NCBI RefSeq assembly: GCF_022023855.1
Contig: NZ_CP059450.1
Coordinates: forward strand, 310,001 to 374,000
DNA from: Azospirillum brasilense
GTDB taxonomy: Bacteria; Pseudomonadota; Alphaproteobacteria; Azospirillales; Azospirillaceae
DNA: 64,000 bases
Reading direction: 5' to 3'
Part shown: piece by piece, positions 8,530 through 16,954 of the stretch
Position numbering within the stretch: position 1 is the first letter of the stretch
Layout of the letters: every line of letters starts with the position of its first letter
Program-made: the position numbers and the translations under genes
The notes under the pieces: generated by a model
What the model was told of the DNA's origin: nothing
Database searches by the model: none
What the model saw: the letters and a program-made list of their open reading frames with translations, nothing else

Positions 8530-8806
8530 GATGATGACGTGCGTATGAAGCGACGATGCGCAACCTGTATCATCAAGACACGCAACCACGCCATGCTCAA
8601 TCGGCAGGCAGGTGCACGAAACAGCGGACCCCGGGACAGGCGCCTCGCCCCGTCCCCCGCGAACGGATGCGCGCTTCCGAACCTCTCTGTCACATCCTGG
8701 TGACACGGCGTGCCATACTTTTGCCGCGACACCGAAGAGTATAGGTATCCCTTTTCCCGGTTCGCCGGGGCCGCAGCCTTTCGCCAACAAGAGACTTCGA
8801 ACGGTG

Positions 8807-11452
8807 ATGCAGATTTCCTCCGCCTTCCGCTGCCGGATTGGCCGGCTTCTGGTAGTCCTGATGCTGTGCGGTGCGCTTGCGGTGGGTGCCGTGGTTCCAT
8901 CAGCCCTGGCCCAGTCCGCCCCCCCGGCGGCGGAAGCTGCGGCGGACTTCAAGACCAAGCTGCCGCAATGGCAGAACGCGTTGGAGAGGGCGGCCAACCG
9001 CATCGCCGGGGGTGATTTGGCGAACACGGAATACGAGACCCTGCGGGCCGATCTGGCCAAGATCCAGCACGAGGTCCGGGAAGCCGGCGCGGCGGCGGCG
9101 GCGGCCCGCGACACCGCCCAGCGCATGCTGGACGCGCTGGGTCCGCCGCCGGCCCAGGGCGCTCCGCCGGAGGAGGCGGGGATCGCCGCGGAGCGCAAGC
9201 GCCTGACCCAGACCATCGGCGAGGTGGAAGGGCGGACCAAGCAGACCGAGCTGATCGTCACGCGCGCCGACATCCTGCTGCGCACCGCCGCCGACCAGCG
9301 CATGACCCAGCTCACCGAGCAGATCGTCCGGCGCGGTCCGGTGCCGCTGCTGCCCGCCACCTGGGCCGCGCTGCCTGAGCAGACGGCCTATGTGCAGGAG
9401 CGCATCGGACGCGCCTTCGGCATCGTGATGGGCGACGACGAATGGCGCAGCCGCCTCTACGGTCTGGGCGCGCTCGCCGCCGTGCTGTTCCTGGTCGCTT
9501 GGCCGGTGCGCCGGGTGCTGCTGCGCCGCTACGGCCACCGCGATCTGGAGGAGCGGCCCAGCTACCGTCAGCGGGTGGTGGCGATGGCGGTGGAGGCGCT
9601 GGCCCGCTGCCTGGTGCCGCTGGTGCCGACGCTGGTGCTGAGCGGCGCCCTGGTCGGGCTGCTGCGCGACGCAGCCGACGCCGGTCCGCTGACCGCTCTG
9701 GTGGTCGGGGTGTCGGGCGGTCTGACCGCCTATTTCCTGGTGACCGGCGTCGCCCGCGCCACCCTGGCGCCTGACCATCCCTCCTGGCAGCTCGCCAACC
9801 TCGACCCGGACAGCGCGCGGCGCTTGGTCCGCCGCGTCCCGCTCGTCATGATCGGGCTGGCCCTGGCCGGCACCGGCATCGCCCTGTCGGAGGGCATGTT
9901 CACCCCGCCGGAACTGCGCTCGATCACCGGCTTCGGGACCATGGCGCTGATCGCCATGTCGCTGCTGTTCCTCTACCCCGATCACCTCTGGCTCGCCGCC
10001 CCGCAGCCGGAGGCAGAGGCGACCGACGATTGCGGATGCCCCGAGCCGACGCCCGGGGCCGGACTGGACGTCACCCTGCCGCCGCCGGCCGCAACCCCTG
10101 CCGCGGCGGAAGCCGAGGAGGCGCCGCCCGTCCGTCCGCGGGTCGTCGGGCTGCGGCTGCGCCTGCTGATCGGCGCGGTGGCGCTCGCCTCGCTGGTCGC
10201 CTCGGGGGCCGGTTATCTGGTCGGCGCGATCTACGCCTCGAAGCTGATGCTGACCACGCTCATCATCGGCGGCGTCCTTCTGGTGGCGCGCGGCGTCCTG
10301 CGCGAACTGCTCTGCGTCCTGCTGGAGCGCGGCAGCGGGCAGGTGGCCGAGGTCCGCGACATCGTGATCGCCACCGACCGCGGCCGGCGGATGCTTGGGC
10401 AGGTCGGGCGGACGGTGATCGACGGGCTGTTGCTGACCGTGGCGGCCTTCTTCCTGCTGCCGCTGACCGGCATGACCCTGTCGGAGATGAAGGGGCTAGC
10501 CGACGGCTTCCTCAGCGGCGTCACGGTGGGCGGCGTGCGCATCGCGCCGGGCGACATCATGTCGGCGCTGATGGTGCTGGGCGTTGTCGTCGCGGTGACC
10601 CGCTTCATCCAGCGCCAGCTCGACGAGCGCATCCTCGGACGCGTCAATATGGACGACGGCGTGCGCAACTCCATCCGCATGGGTGTGGGCTATCTCGGCA
10701 CCACCATGGCGGTGCTGATGTCGGTCGGCACGCTGGGGCTGGACCTGTCCAGCCTCGCCATGATCGCGTCGGCCCTGTCGGTCGGTATCGGTTTCGGCCT
10801 GCAGAACGTCGTCAGCAACTTCATCTCCGGCCTGATCATGCTGGTGGAGCGGCCGGTGAAGGTGGGCGACTGGGTGGTCGTCAACGGGCTTGAGGGCACC
10901 GTGCGCCGCATCAGTGTGCGCGCGACGGAGATCCAGACCTTCCAGCGCGCCTCGGTGATCATCCCGAACTCGGAGTTCATCTCCAAGTCGGTGGTCAACT
11001 GGACGCTGAAGGACAAGACCACCCGCATCGAGATCAAGGTCCGCATCACCTACGACACCGACGCCCGGCAGGTCTACGCGCTGCTGCTGCGGATCGGCTA
11101 CGGCCACGCCCAGGTGCTGCGCAACCCGGAACCGGTGGTGATGTTCCGCGACTTCGGGCCGAGCGGGCCGGAGTTCGAGCTGCGCTGCTTCGTCGCCAAC
11201 ACCGAGCACATCATCCCGGTGCGCAACGAGCTGCGCATGCGCATCCTGGAGCAGTTCCGCGAACAGGGCATCCAGATGCCCTTCGACCAGCAAACCGTCC
11301 ACATGCCGAAGGTCGAGGCGATGCTGGAGGTTCTCCTGGCCGAACGCCGCGCCCACGCCGGCGTTCCGGAGCTTCAGGTGGTGGCCGACGGCGGCAAGGT
11401 CGTGCCGCTGGCCGACACCCTCACCGAACGCGGGCCGCGCACCGCCACCTGA
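8807..11452 (+). CDS. Large mechanosensitive channel, MscS family with N-terminal DUF3772-like domain
   Basis: The 881-residue product starts with a clear signal peptide (cleavage near ALAQ-SAP, residue about 36). A periplasmic coiled-coil region of about 180 residues resembles the DUF3772 domain of large MscS-like channels. About ten hydrophobic membrane segments follow (residues 210-640). The MscS core is near residues 650-740, with the pore helix and beta domain visible in LSVGIGFGLQNVVSNFISGL and in ERPVKVGDWVVVNGLEGTV. Channels of this class open on membrane tension and release solutes after osmotic downshock. The frame is open back to 8612, but the ATG at 8807 begins the signal peptide. 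It stands alone on its strand. Confidence 0.9.
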   Translation: MQISSAFRCRIGRLLVVLMLCGALAVGAVVPSALAQSAPPAAEAAADFKTKLPQWQNALERAANRIAGGDLANTEYETLRADLAKIQHEVREAGAAAAAARDTAQRMLDALGPPPAQGAPPEEAGIAAERKRLTQTIGEVEGRTKQTELIVTRADILLRTAADQRMTQLTEQIVRRGPVPLLPATWAALPEQTAYVQERIGRAFGIVMGDDEWRSRLYGLGALAAVLFLVAWPVRRVLLRRYGHRDLEERPSYRQRVVAMAVEALARCLVPLVPTLVLSGALVGLLRDAADAGPLTALVVGVSGGLTAYFLVTGVARATLAPDHPSWQLANLDPDSARRLVRRVPLVMIGLALAGTGIALSEGMFTPPELRSITGFGTMALIAMSLLFLYPDHLWLAAPQPEAEATDDCGCPEPTPGAGLDVTLPPPAATPAAAEAEEAPPVRPRVVGLRLRLLIGAVALASLVASGAGYLVGAIYASKLMLTTLIIGGVLLVARGVLRELLCVLLERGSGQVAEVRDIVIATDRGRRMLGQVGRTVIDGLLLTVAAFFLLPLTGMTLSEMKGLADGFLSGVTVGGVRIAPGDIMSALMVLGVVVAVTRFIQRQLDERILGRVNMDDGVRNSIRMGVGYLGTTMAVLMSVGTLGLDLSSLAMIASALSVGIGFGLQNVVSNFISGLIMLVERPVKVGDWVVVNGLEGTVRRISVRATEIQTFQRASVIIPNSEFISKSVVNWTLKDKTTRIEIKVRITYDTDARQVYALLLRIGYGHAQVLRNPEPVVMFRDFGPSGPEFELRCFVANTEHIIPVRNELRMRILEQFREQGIQMPFDQQTVHMPKVEAMLEVLLAERRAHAGVPELQVVADGGKVVPLADTLTERGPRTAT

Positions 11453-11453
11453 C

Positions 11454-11687
11454 TTAGGGCTGCGGCTCCGCCGGCTTGCGGCGCCGCAGCGGGGTTACCT
11501 TGGGTGGAGCCGTGGCGGGGTCGGGGAGAGGCTGCCAGCCGGCGATGGCGCGCACGCAGCGCAGCGCCTCCGGGTTGTTGGCGAAGACCGGGAACAGCCG
11601 GCGCAGCTCCACCACGGCGGACCATTCGCCGCGGTCGTGGAAGGCCCGGCGGATCGTTTCGGCTTCGCTCTCGCTGACGGTGAACAT
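11454..11687 (-). CDS. Hypothetical protein, 77 aa
   Basis: The product MFTVSESEAETIRRAFHDRG... has a helical N-terminal part ending in EALRCVRAIAGWQPLPDP, then a Pro/Arg-rich tail. It is similar in style to small conserved alphaproteobacterial proteins, but I cannot name a family. The gene ends one base after the MscS gene, in the opposite direction. I chose the ATG at 11687 because the upstream 29 codons are low-complexity and the SESEAE segment looks like a true N-terminus. A weak GGAG lies 12 bases before it. Confidence 0.6.
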   Translation of the reverse strand: MFTVSESEAETIRRAFHDRGEWSAVVELRRLFPVFANNPEALRCVRAIAGWQPLPDPATAPPKVTPLRRRKPAEPQP

Positions 11688-12019
11688 AACGCCAGAGTGC
11701 TCCGCGGACCGGTGGCGCGCAAGCCGTCTTGGCGCCTGGGGCAGCCCTTTGCCGTGGCGCGCAAGCCCTGTCAAGGAAAGTTGTTCACAGGGCCGCGCAT
11801 CCTTCGCTTGACTCCCGTTGCCGGGCGGGGCAGCCGCCGGCCCGGGGGCGAAAGCAAGGCCGGCGCGTGAAAAATCCTTGATCGGCGCGGTTTTCTAATG
11901 TGCCCAAAATTAAGGCATTTCTGCCAGACCCCTTGAGGGGCCGCCTGTCCCTTCGGTTACCCCTCGATTCGCCAACAGAGTTATCCACAGAATCTGGGGA
12001 TATCCGAAATATTGAAATA
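11688..12019. other. AT-richer spacer with a perfect DnaA box and GANTC sites
   Basis: These 332 bases hold no gene. They contain one perfect DnaA box, TTATCCACA (11981-11989), in the context AGAGTTATCCACAG, and one near match, TTGTTCACA (11781-11789). Three GANTC sites, the target of alphaproteobacterial CcrM methylase, lie at 11810-11814, 11966-11970 and 11990-11994. A short hairpin CCCC-TTGA-GGGG (11929-11940) and an AT-rich run (about 12000-12020) are also present. No partner genes such as dnaA, hemE, gidAB or repABC are nearby, so a replication or cell-cycle role is only a possibility. Confidence 0.4.
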
Positions 12020-13174
12020 TCAGGTGGGCCGGCGACGGATCAATTGAACGGCCCCGAAGCCCAGCAGCATGGTCAGCACGCCGCCGAACAGGAACAGGGC
12101 GGGCAGGCCGACCCGATCGGCGACCGCCCCATAGACCACTGGCCCGATCCCCTGCCCCAGGAAGAAGGAAGAGGCGAAGAGGGCGAGCGCCGACCCGCGG
12201 GCCGTCGCCGACAGCTCGGTCGCCTGGGTCTGCATGGTGTTGTGCAGCATGTAGAAGCCGAAGCCGGCGACCAGGAACAGCAGGGACACCACCGGCCAGG
12301 GCACCGGGGCGAGCATCGCCAGATAGGCCCCGCCGGCCACGAGGCCGCCGGCCCCCATCATCCCCCATTGGCCGAGCGTACCGAGCAGGCGCCGCACCAC
12401 GAAACTGTAGACGACTCCGCCGATGGCGAAGGCGGCGAGCGTCACCCCGGCCTCGAACGCGCCCTCCGCCCCGTGGCGGGACAGCATGGGGGCGACGAAG
12501 GGGAAGACGCCGAAGATCAGCAGCCCTTCCGCCGCCACCGTCGCGAAGACCCAGACCGACACCGGATTCGCCAGGACGGAGGCGTAGCGCGCCCGTGCGT
12601 CGGCCACGGACAGGGAATGCCGCTCCTCCCGCTCGCCCCGCAGGACCAGGAAGGCGGTCAGCGCGATCAGGCCGGTCACCACCGCCGCCAGAGCGAAGAC
12701 GGTGCGCCAGCCCGCCACCTCCGATAGGGCGCCGGCCACGGCGGAGCCGGACATCTGGCCGAGGATCACCGCCAGCAGGAAGCGGCTGATGGCGAACTGC
12801 CGCTCCGTGTAGACCACCCGGTCGCCGATCAGCGCCATGGAGGCCGGGATGATTCCTCCGGCGAAGGCGCCGGCCAGCATCCGCGAGGCCAGCACCGTGT
12901 AATAGCCGGGCGCCACCGCCGACAGCGCCACGCCGATGGTCAGGACGACCAGCGACAGCCGGATCAGCCGGGTCTTGCCGATGGCGTCGCCCACCGGCCC
13001 CAGGATGAGCTGCATCGCCGCGTAGGGCAGCGTGTAGGCGGAGGAGAGCAGGGCCGCTTCGGCCACGCCGATGCCCAGGTCCGACGCGATGACGGTCAGC
13101 ATCGGGTCGCTGGTCCGCAGCGAAAAGGCGCTCGCGAAACCGGCGAGGCCGAGCATCAGGATGAGAAGGCGCAT
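12020..13174 (-). CDS. MFS transporter (drug/metabolite efflux type)
   Basis: The 384-residue protein has about twelve hydrophobic segments and the major facilitator signature after the second one (GPVGDAIGKTRLIRLSL; compare G-X-X-X-D-R-X-G-R). The N-terminal DPMLTVIASDLG and YTLPYAAMQLILGPVGDA parts resemble the DHA1 efflux permeases related to YdhP and AraJ. It should export or exchange small molecules by proton antiport in the inner membrane. I start it at the ATG at 13174, which begins the first membrane segment; the longer frames upstream are Ser/Ala-rich junk. It is divergent from the glutathione peroxidase gene. Confidence 0.85.
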   Translation of the reverse strand: MRLLILMLGLAGFASAFSLRTSDPMLTVIASDLGIGVAEAALLSSAYTLPYAAMQLILGPVGDAIGKTRLIRLSLVVLTIGVALSAVAPGYYTVLASRMLAGAFAGGIIPASMALIGDRVVYTERQFAISRFLLAVILGQMSGSAVAGALSEVAGWRTVFALAAVVTGLIALTAFLVLRGEREERHSLSVADARARYASVLANPVSVWVFATVAAEGLLIFGVFPFVAPMLSRHGAEGAFEAGVTLAAFAIGGVVYSFVVRRLLGTLGQWGMMGAGGLVAGGAYLAMLAPVPWPVVSLLFLVAGFGFYMLHNTMQTQATELSATARGSALALFASSFFLGQGIGPVVYGAVADRVGLPALFLFGGVLTMLLGFGAVQLIRRRPT

Positions 13175-13352
13175 GGGGGACGTCGGCCGGTCTATGGTCT
13201 GGGGCGTGCGGGGGCACAACCCTAAAGCAGAGGCGCCCATCCGACGCACGGCAAGATGGCCATGGCACCCATGCGCGTGCATGATCCGATGCGCTTCGGC
13301 CGTCGTATAGAACAAGGCCGTACAGACCAGTGCCGCCGAACGGGAGACCGCC

Positions 13353-13967
13353 ATGCCGACGATCCGCGATACCGCCCAATCCGCCGCCGTGATGCTGTCC
13401 GCCGTCCTGATGCTGTCCGCGGCCGTCCCCGGCGCGGAGGCGGCGGACGGCAGCCGGGCGGCGCCCGACGCGCTCGACTGGGCTGCGCTGCCCCTGCCGG
13501 CCATCGACGGCGGCACGCTGACGCCCGATGCCTTCCGGGGCAAGGCGGTGCTGGTGGTCAACACGGCGTCGCAATGCGGCTACACCGGACAGTACGAGGG
13601 GCTGCAGAAGCTCTGGGCCGGACGGCGGGAGCGCGGGCTGGTCGTGCTGGGGGTGCCGAGCAACGATTTCGGCGGGCAGGAGCCCGGCAGCAACGCCCAG
13701 GTCGCATCGTTCTGCGAACTCAACTACGGCGTGGACTTTCCCCTGATGGAGAAGCAGTCCGTCACCGGACCGCAGGCCCATCCGCTCTATCGCTGGGCGG
13801 CGGCGGTCACCGGGCCGCAGGGCGTGCCGCGCTGGAACTTCCACAAGATTCTGATCGGCCGCGACGGACGGCTGGTGGAATGGTTCGGCAGCTCGGTTAC
13901 GCCAGAGTCCGCCACGCTGACCGCGGCGGTGGACAAGGCGCTGGCCTCCTCCTCTCCGACGCCGTAA
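13353..13967 (+). CDS. Glutathione peroxidase-family protein, exported
   Basis: This 204-residue protein has the glutathione/thioredoxin peroxidase fold. The peroxidatic cysteine is Cys75 in NTASQCGYTGQY, and the rest of the tetrad is Gln109 (SNDFGGQEPG), Trp161 and Asn162 (WNFHKILIGRDG). A hydrophobic N-terminus ending AVPGAEA-AD looks like a signal peptide, so it probably reduces peroxides in the periplasm. Most bacterial homologues are cytoplasmic, so the export signal is a notable difference. GGGAGA lies shortly before the ATG. The next gene begins only four bases after the stop, which implies co-transcription. Confidence 0.9.
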   Translation: MPTIRDTAQSAAVMLSAVLMLSAAVPGAEAADGSRAAPDALDWAALPLPAIDGGTLTPDAFRGKAVLVVNTASQCGYTGQYEGLQKLWAGRRERGLVVLGVPSNDFGGQEPGSNAQVASFCELNYGVDFPLMEKQSVTGPQAHPLYRWAAAVTGPQGVPRWNFHKILIGRDGRLVEWFGSSVTPESATLTAAVDKALASSSPTP

Positions 13968-13971
13968 GCGC

Positions 13972-14445
13972 ATGGATGCGCTGCCCTTCGATGATCGCCG
14001 GGCCTCGGTCGTCCGGCTGCTGTCCTACGGCGGGTTGCTTCCCTTCGTCGGCGGCACCGCGCTGGCCTGGATGACGGAGGGCGACGGGCAGGCTGCCGTG
14101 GTTCGGGCGGTGGTCGTCTACGCGGTGTCGATCCTGTCCTTCATCGGCGCCATCCACTGGGGCCGCATCCTCGCGGGGCAGGATGGGGCAGGTCGGGACG
14201 GCGAGACGAGCGGGCCGGCGTGGCTGGCCTGGGGAGTCGCGCCGTCGCTGCTGGGGTGGGGTGCTACCCTGCTGCCGTCCGGCCTGACGGTGCCGGCGCT
14301 GATCCTGTCTTTCCTCCTCGCCTGGGCGGTGGACCGCAGCGCGGCGGCGGATGGACGCTATCCCCGCTGGTTCGGCGCGCTGCGGACGCGCCTGACCATC
14401 GTCGTCTGCCTGACGCTCGCCGCGCTCATCCCGCTGGCTGCGTGA
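13972..14445 (+). CDS. DUF3429-family membrane protein
   Basis: This 157-residue protein has four hydrophobic segments and the family-typical SFIGAIHWG sequence near the end of the second. That matches the DUF3429 membrane proteins of proteobacteria, whose function is not known. It starts four bases after the glutathione peroxidase stop, so both are probably made from one mRNA. Its last 20 bases overlap the 3' end of the convergent dusA gene. No catalytic residues are evident. Confidence 0.8.
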   Translation: MDALPFDDRRASVVRLLSYGGLLPFVGGTALAWMTEGDGQAAVVRAVVVYAVSILSFIGAIHWGRILAGQDGAGRDGETSGPAWLAWGVAPSLLGWGATLLPSGLTVPALILSFLLAWAVDRSAAADGRYPRWFGALRTRLTIVVCLTLAALIPLAA

Positions 14446-15415
14446 CCGTTTCCCGGTGGGGCACCAGCGCCGCGGCCTTCAGCAGAACCTCCGGTCCAGC
14501 GCCGGGGAGATGGGCGTTCTCGCTGATGTGACGCCGCCACGCGCGGGCGCCGGGCAGGCCCTGGAACAGCCCCAGCATGTGCCGGGTGATCGCCGACAGC
14601 GGCGCCCCCTGGCGCATCCGCTTCTCGGCGTAGGCCGCCATGGCCTCGACCACCGCATAGCGGTCGGGGCCGGGCTCCCCGCTGAACAGACGCCGGTCGG
14701 CGTCGGCCAGGATGTAGGGTGTCTCGTAGGCGGCGCGCCCGATCATCACGCTGTCCAGCGTGGCGAGGTGTCCTTCCGCCTCGTCCAGGGTGCGGATGCC
14801 GCCGTTGATGGCGATGGTGAGCTGCGGATTCTCCTGCTTCAGCCGGTGCACGAGGTCGTAGCGCAGCGGCGGGATGTCCCGGTTCTCCTTGGGGCTGAGG
14901 CCCTTCAGCCAAGCCTTGCGGGCGTGCACGATGAAGTGGGTGCAGCCGGCGGCCGACACGGTGCGCACGAAATGGTCCAGCGTCGGCCATTCCTCCATCT
15001 CGTCGATGGCGATCCGCGACTTGACGGTGACGGGGATCGACACCGCCTCGCGCATGGCGCCGACCAGCCGGGCGACCAGATCGGGCTCGGCCATCAGGCA
15101 GGCGCCGAAGCGGCCCGACTGCACGCGGTCGCTCGGGCAGCCGACGTTCAGGTTGACCTCGTCATAGCCCCACTCCTCGGCGATGCGGGCGCAGGCGGCC
15201 AAGTCCGCCGGGTCCGACCCGCCGAGCTGGAGCGCCACCGGATGCTCCGCTGCGTCGTAGCCGAGCAGCCGCTCGCGGTCGCCGTGAAGCACGGCGCCGG
15301 TGGTGACCATCTCGGTGTAGAGCAGCGTGTTCTTGGACAGCAGGCGATGGAAGGTCCGGCAATGGCGGTCCGTCCATTCCATCATCGGCGCGACGCTGAG
15401 GGCTATAGCGGGCAT
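14426..15415 (-). CDS. dusA: tRNA-dihydrouridine synthase DusA
   Basis: The 329-residue protein is an FMN enzyme that reduces uridine in the tRNA D-loop to dihydrouridine, using NADPH. The N-terminal SVAPMMEWTDRHCRTFHRLL is the DusA signature. The active-site Cys93 lies in NLNVGCPSDRVQ, and phosphate-binding loops NGGIRT and MIGRAAYETP follow. The DusA-specific region ARKAWLKGLSPKENR is also present. I start it at the ATG at 15415; the much longer upstream frame is a shadow running through the aztD-like gene. It is divergent from that zinc gene, with a Zur-box-like palindrome in the spacer. Confidence 0.95.
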   Translation of the reverse strand: MPAIALSVAPMMEWTDRHCRTFHRLLSKNTLLYTEMVTTGAVLHGDRERLLGYDAAEHPVALQLGGSDPADLAACARIAEEWGYDEVNLNVGCPSDRVQSGRFGACLMAEPDLVARLVGAMREAVSIPVTVKSRIAIDEMEEWPTLDHFVRTVSAAGCTHFIVHARKAWLKGLSPKENRDIPPLRYDLVHRLKQENPQLTIAINGGIRTLDEAEGHLATLDSVMIGRAAYETPYILADADRRLFSGEPGPDRYAVVEAMAAYAEKRMRQGAPLSAITRHMLGLFQGLPGARAWRRHISENAHLPGAGPEVLLKAAALVPHRETVTQPAG

Positions 15416-15528
15416 GGGCAGGAACTGTCTGTGAATCGGGAACGGCGGCGCATCAATTGGACGAAGCGGGCGCGAATGGCAAGGGCGGACCCAACCCAGA
15501 GACGGAAGGGAGGTTGCGCCAAAGAAAT

Positions 15529-15546
15529 GTAACGTTATAACGTAAC
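15529..15546. promoter_or_regulatory. Zur-box-like palindrome
   Basis: The sequence GTAACGTTATAACGTAAC is an 18-bp near-perfect palindrome with one mismatched pair. It resembles the alphaproteobacterial Zur operator (consensus near RTAATGTTATAACATTAY). It lies about 100 bases upstream of the zinc-chaperone-like gene, which is what would be expected if that gene is repressed by zinc-loaded Zur. Confidence 0.65.
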
Positions 15547-15643
15547 GCGCGCTTGTGGGGCGCCACCCGCCTGCCCTGGCGCGGCGGGCGGGTGTGCCGC
15601 GCCTCCCAAACCGCACCGCTAGGGTCTGACAACGAGGTTGCAC

Positions 15644-16870
15644 ATGAATCGCCTGCCCATTCTCTCGACGCTGCTGTGGATCGGCGCCACGGCCGGGGGC
15701 CTCGCCGCCGGCGCGGCTCTGGCCGACGACCACAAGCACGCCGGGAGTGCGACGCACCACCGCCTGTTCATCGGCGATCACGCCGACGGGGTCGTCCGTG
15801 CCGTCGATCTCAAGGACGGAGCGAGCGCGGGAGCCTTCCGGCTCGACCAATCGCCGGCCCTCGCGCGCAGCGCCAGCGGCCGCACCGTCTTCGCCGTTCA
15901 GGGCGATGCCGGAAAGGTCGCGGTCATCAGCACCGGACTGTCGTTCGAGGACCATGGGGACCACGCCGACATCACGGTCGAAGACGCCAAGCTCCTGCCC
16001 ACCGTGATCACGGGGACCAAGCCGGCCCACGTCGTGGAGGGTTCCGGCACCATCGCGCTGTTCGATGACGGCACGGGCGACGTCGCCCTGTTCCGGGAGA
16101 GCAACGTGTTGGAAGGGACGGTCCAGGCCCGCAATTTGAAGCCGGGCGCCGCTCATCATGGCCTCGCCGCCCCGATGGGCGAGTTCCTGGTCGTTTCGGT
16201 CCCGCACGACGATCCCGACAAGCCGCGCGTCGGCCTCAAGGTCATCGACGCGCAGGGCAAGCCGATCGGCGGGGTGGTGAATTGCCCGGCGGTGCACGGA
16301 CAGGCCCAGTCGGCCGGCGTGTTCGCCTTCGGCTGCAAGGACGGACTCGTCTTCGCCAACCCGGCCGGCGGCTCGCAGCCGCCGACTCTGCGCCATGTGT
16401 CCACCGCCGCGCTTGGGGACGGCAACGTCTCGACGCTCAAGGGCGGAACGGCGATGCAGTTCTTCCTCGGCAATTACGGGCCGCGCGCCGTCGTCGTCAT
16501 CGAGCCGGGCGACGAGCCGAAATTCCGCAAGATCGACCTGCCGACGCGCCGCGTGGACTTCGCCCTAGACGACGCCAAGGCCGACCAAGCCTACATCCTG
16601 ACCGAGGACGGCCGGCTGCATCGGCTCAACGTCGTGTCCGGCGCGATCGAGGCGAGCGTCCAACTGACCGCCCCCTATTCGATGGACGGCCACTGGCGCG
16701 ACCCGCGGCCGCGGCTGGCGGTGGCCGGCGACCATGTGGTGGTGACCGATCCGCTCAAGGGTCTGTTGCGGGTGGTCTCCACCGAGACGCTGCGGGAGGA
16801 ACGCACGATCCCTGTGGCCGGCACGCCCTACACCATCGTCGCCGTCGGCGGGTCCGGGGCGCAGCACTGA
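15644..16870 (+). CDS. aztD: Periplasmic zinc metallochaperone, AztD-like
   Basis: The 408-residue protein has a signal peptide (cleavage near ALA-DD, about residue 28), then a His/Asp-rich N-terminus (DDHKHAGSATHH) and a beta-propeller-like body that opens with HRLFIGDHADGVVRAVDL. A second metal-ligand-rich loop EDHGDHADI is near residue 108. This matches AztD, the periplasmic zinc chaperone that hands zinc to the AztC binding protein of the AztABC importer. The ATG at 15644 has ACGAGG six bases upstream. No aztABC genes are in this window, so its partner must be elsewhere. A Zur-like palindrome upstream supports zinc-dependent control. Confidence 0.82.
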   Translation: MNRLPILSTLLWIGATAGGLAAGAALADDHKHAGSATHHRLFIGDHADGVVRAVDLKDGASAGAFRLDQSPALARSASGRTVFAVQGDAGKVAVISTGLSFEDHGDHADITVEDAKLLPTVITGTKPAHVVEGSGTIALFDDGTGDVALFRESNVLEGTVQARNLKPGAAHHGLAAPMGEFLVVSVPHDDPDKPRVGLKVIDAQGKPIGGVVNCPAVHGQAQSAGVFAFGCKDGLVFANPAGGSQPPTLRHVSTAALGDGNVSTLKGGTAMQFFLGNYGPRAVVVIEPGDEPKFRKIDLPTRRVDFALDDAKADQAYILTEDGRLHRLNVVSGAIEASVQLTAPYSMDGHWRDPRPRLAVAGDHVVVTDPLKGLLRVVSTETLREERTIPVAGTPYTIVAVGGSGAQH

Positions 16871-16879
16871 CGGCGGTCC

Positions 16880-16924
16880 GGCGGGCAGCCTGTCGATGGC
16901 TCAGACTGCCCGCCTGCGTCCGAT
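16880..16924. terminator. Stem-loop between convergent aztD-like and rpiR-like genes
   Basis: A perfect 9-bp repeat GGCGGGCAG / CTGCCCGCC with a 27-base loop lies 10 bases beyond the aztD-like stop and 31 beyond the end of the convergent regulator gene. There is no T-run, so it may only stabilise 3' ends. Confidence 0.45.
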
Positions 16925-16954
16925 CAAACCGGGGAGGCCGGCGGGCCGGGCCGA

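Noticed and set aside
14426..16396. 656-codon frame extending dusA upstream
   Set aside because: The upstream part runs antisense through the aztD-like gene. DusA homology begins at the ATG at 15415.
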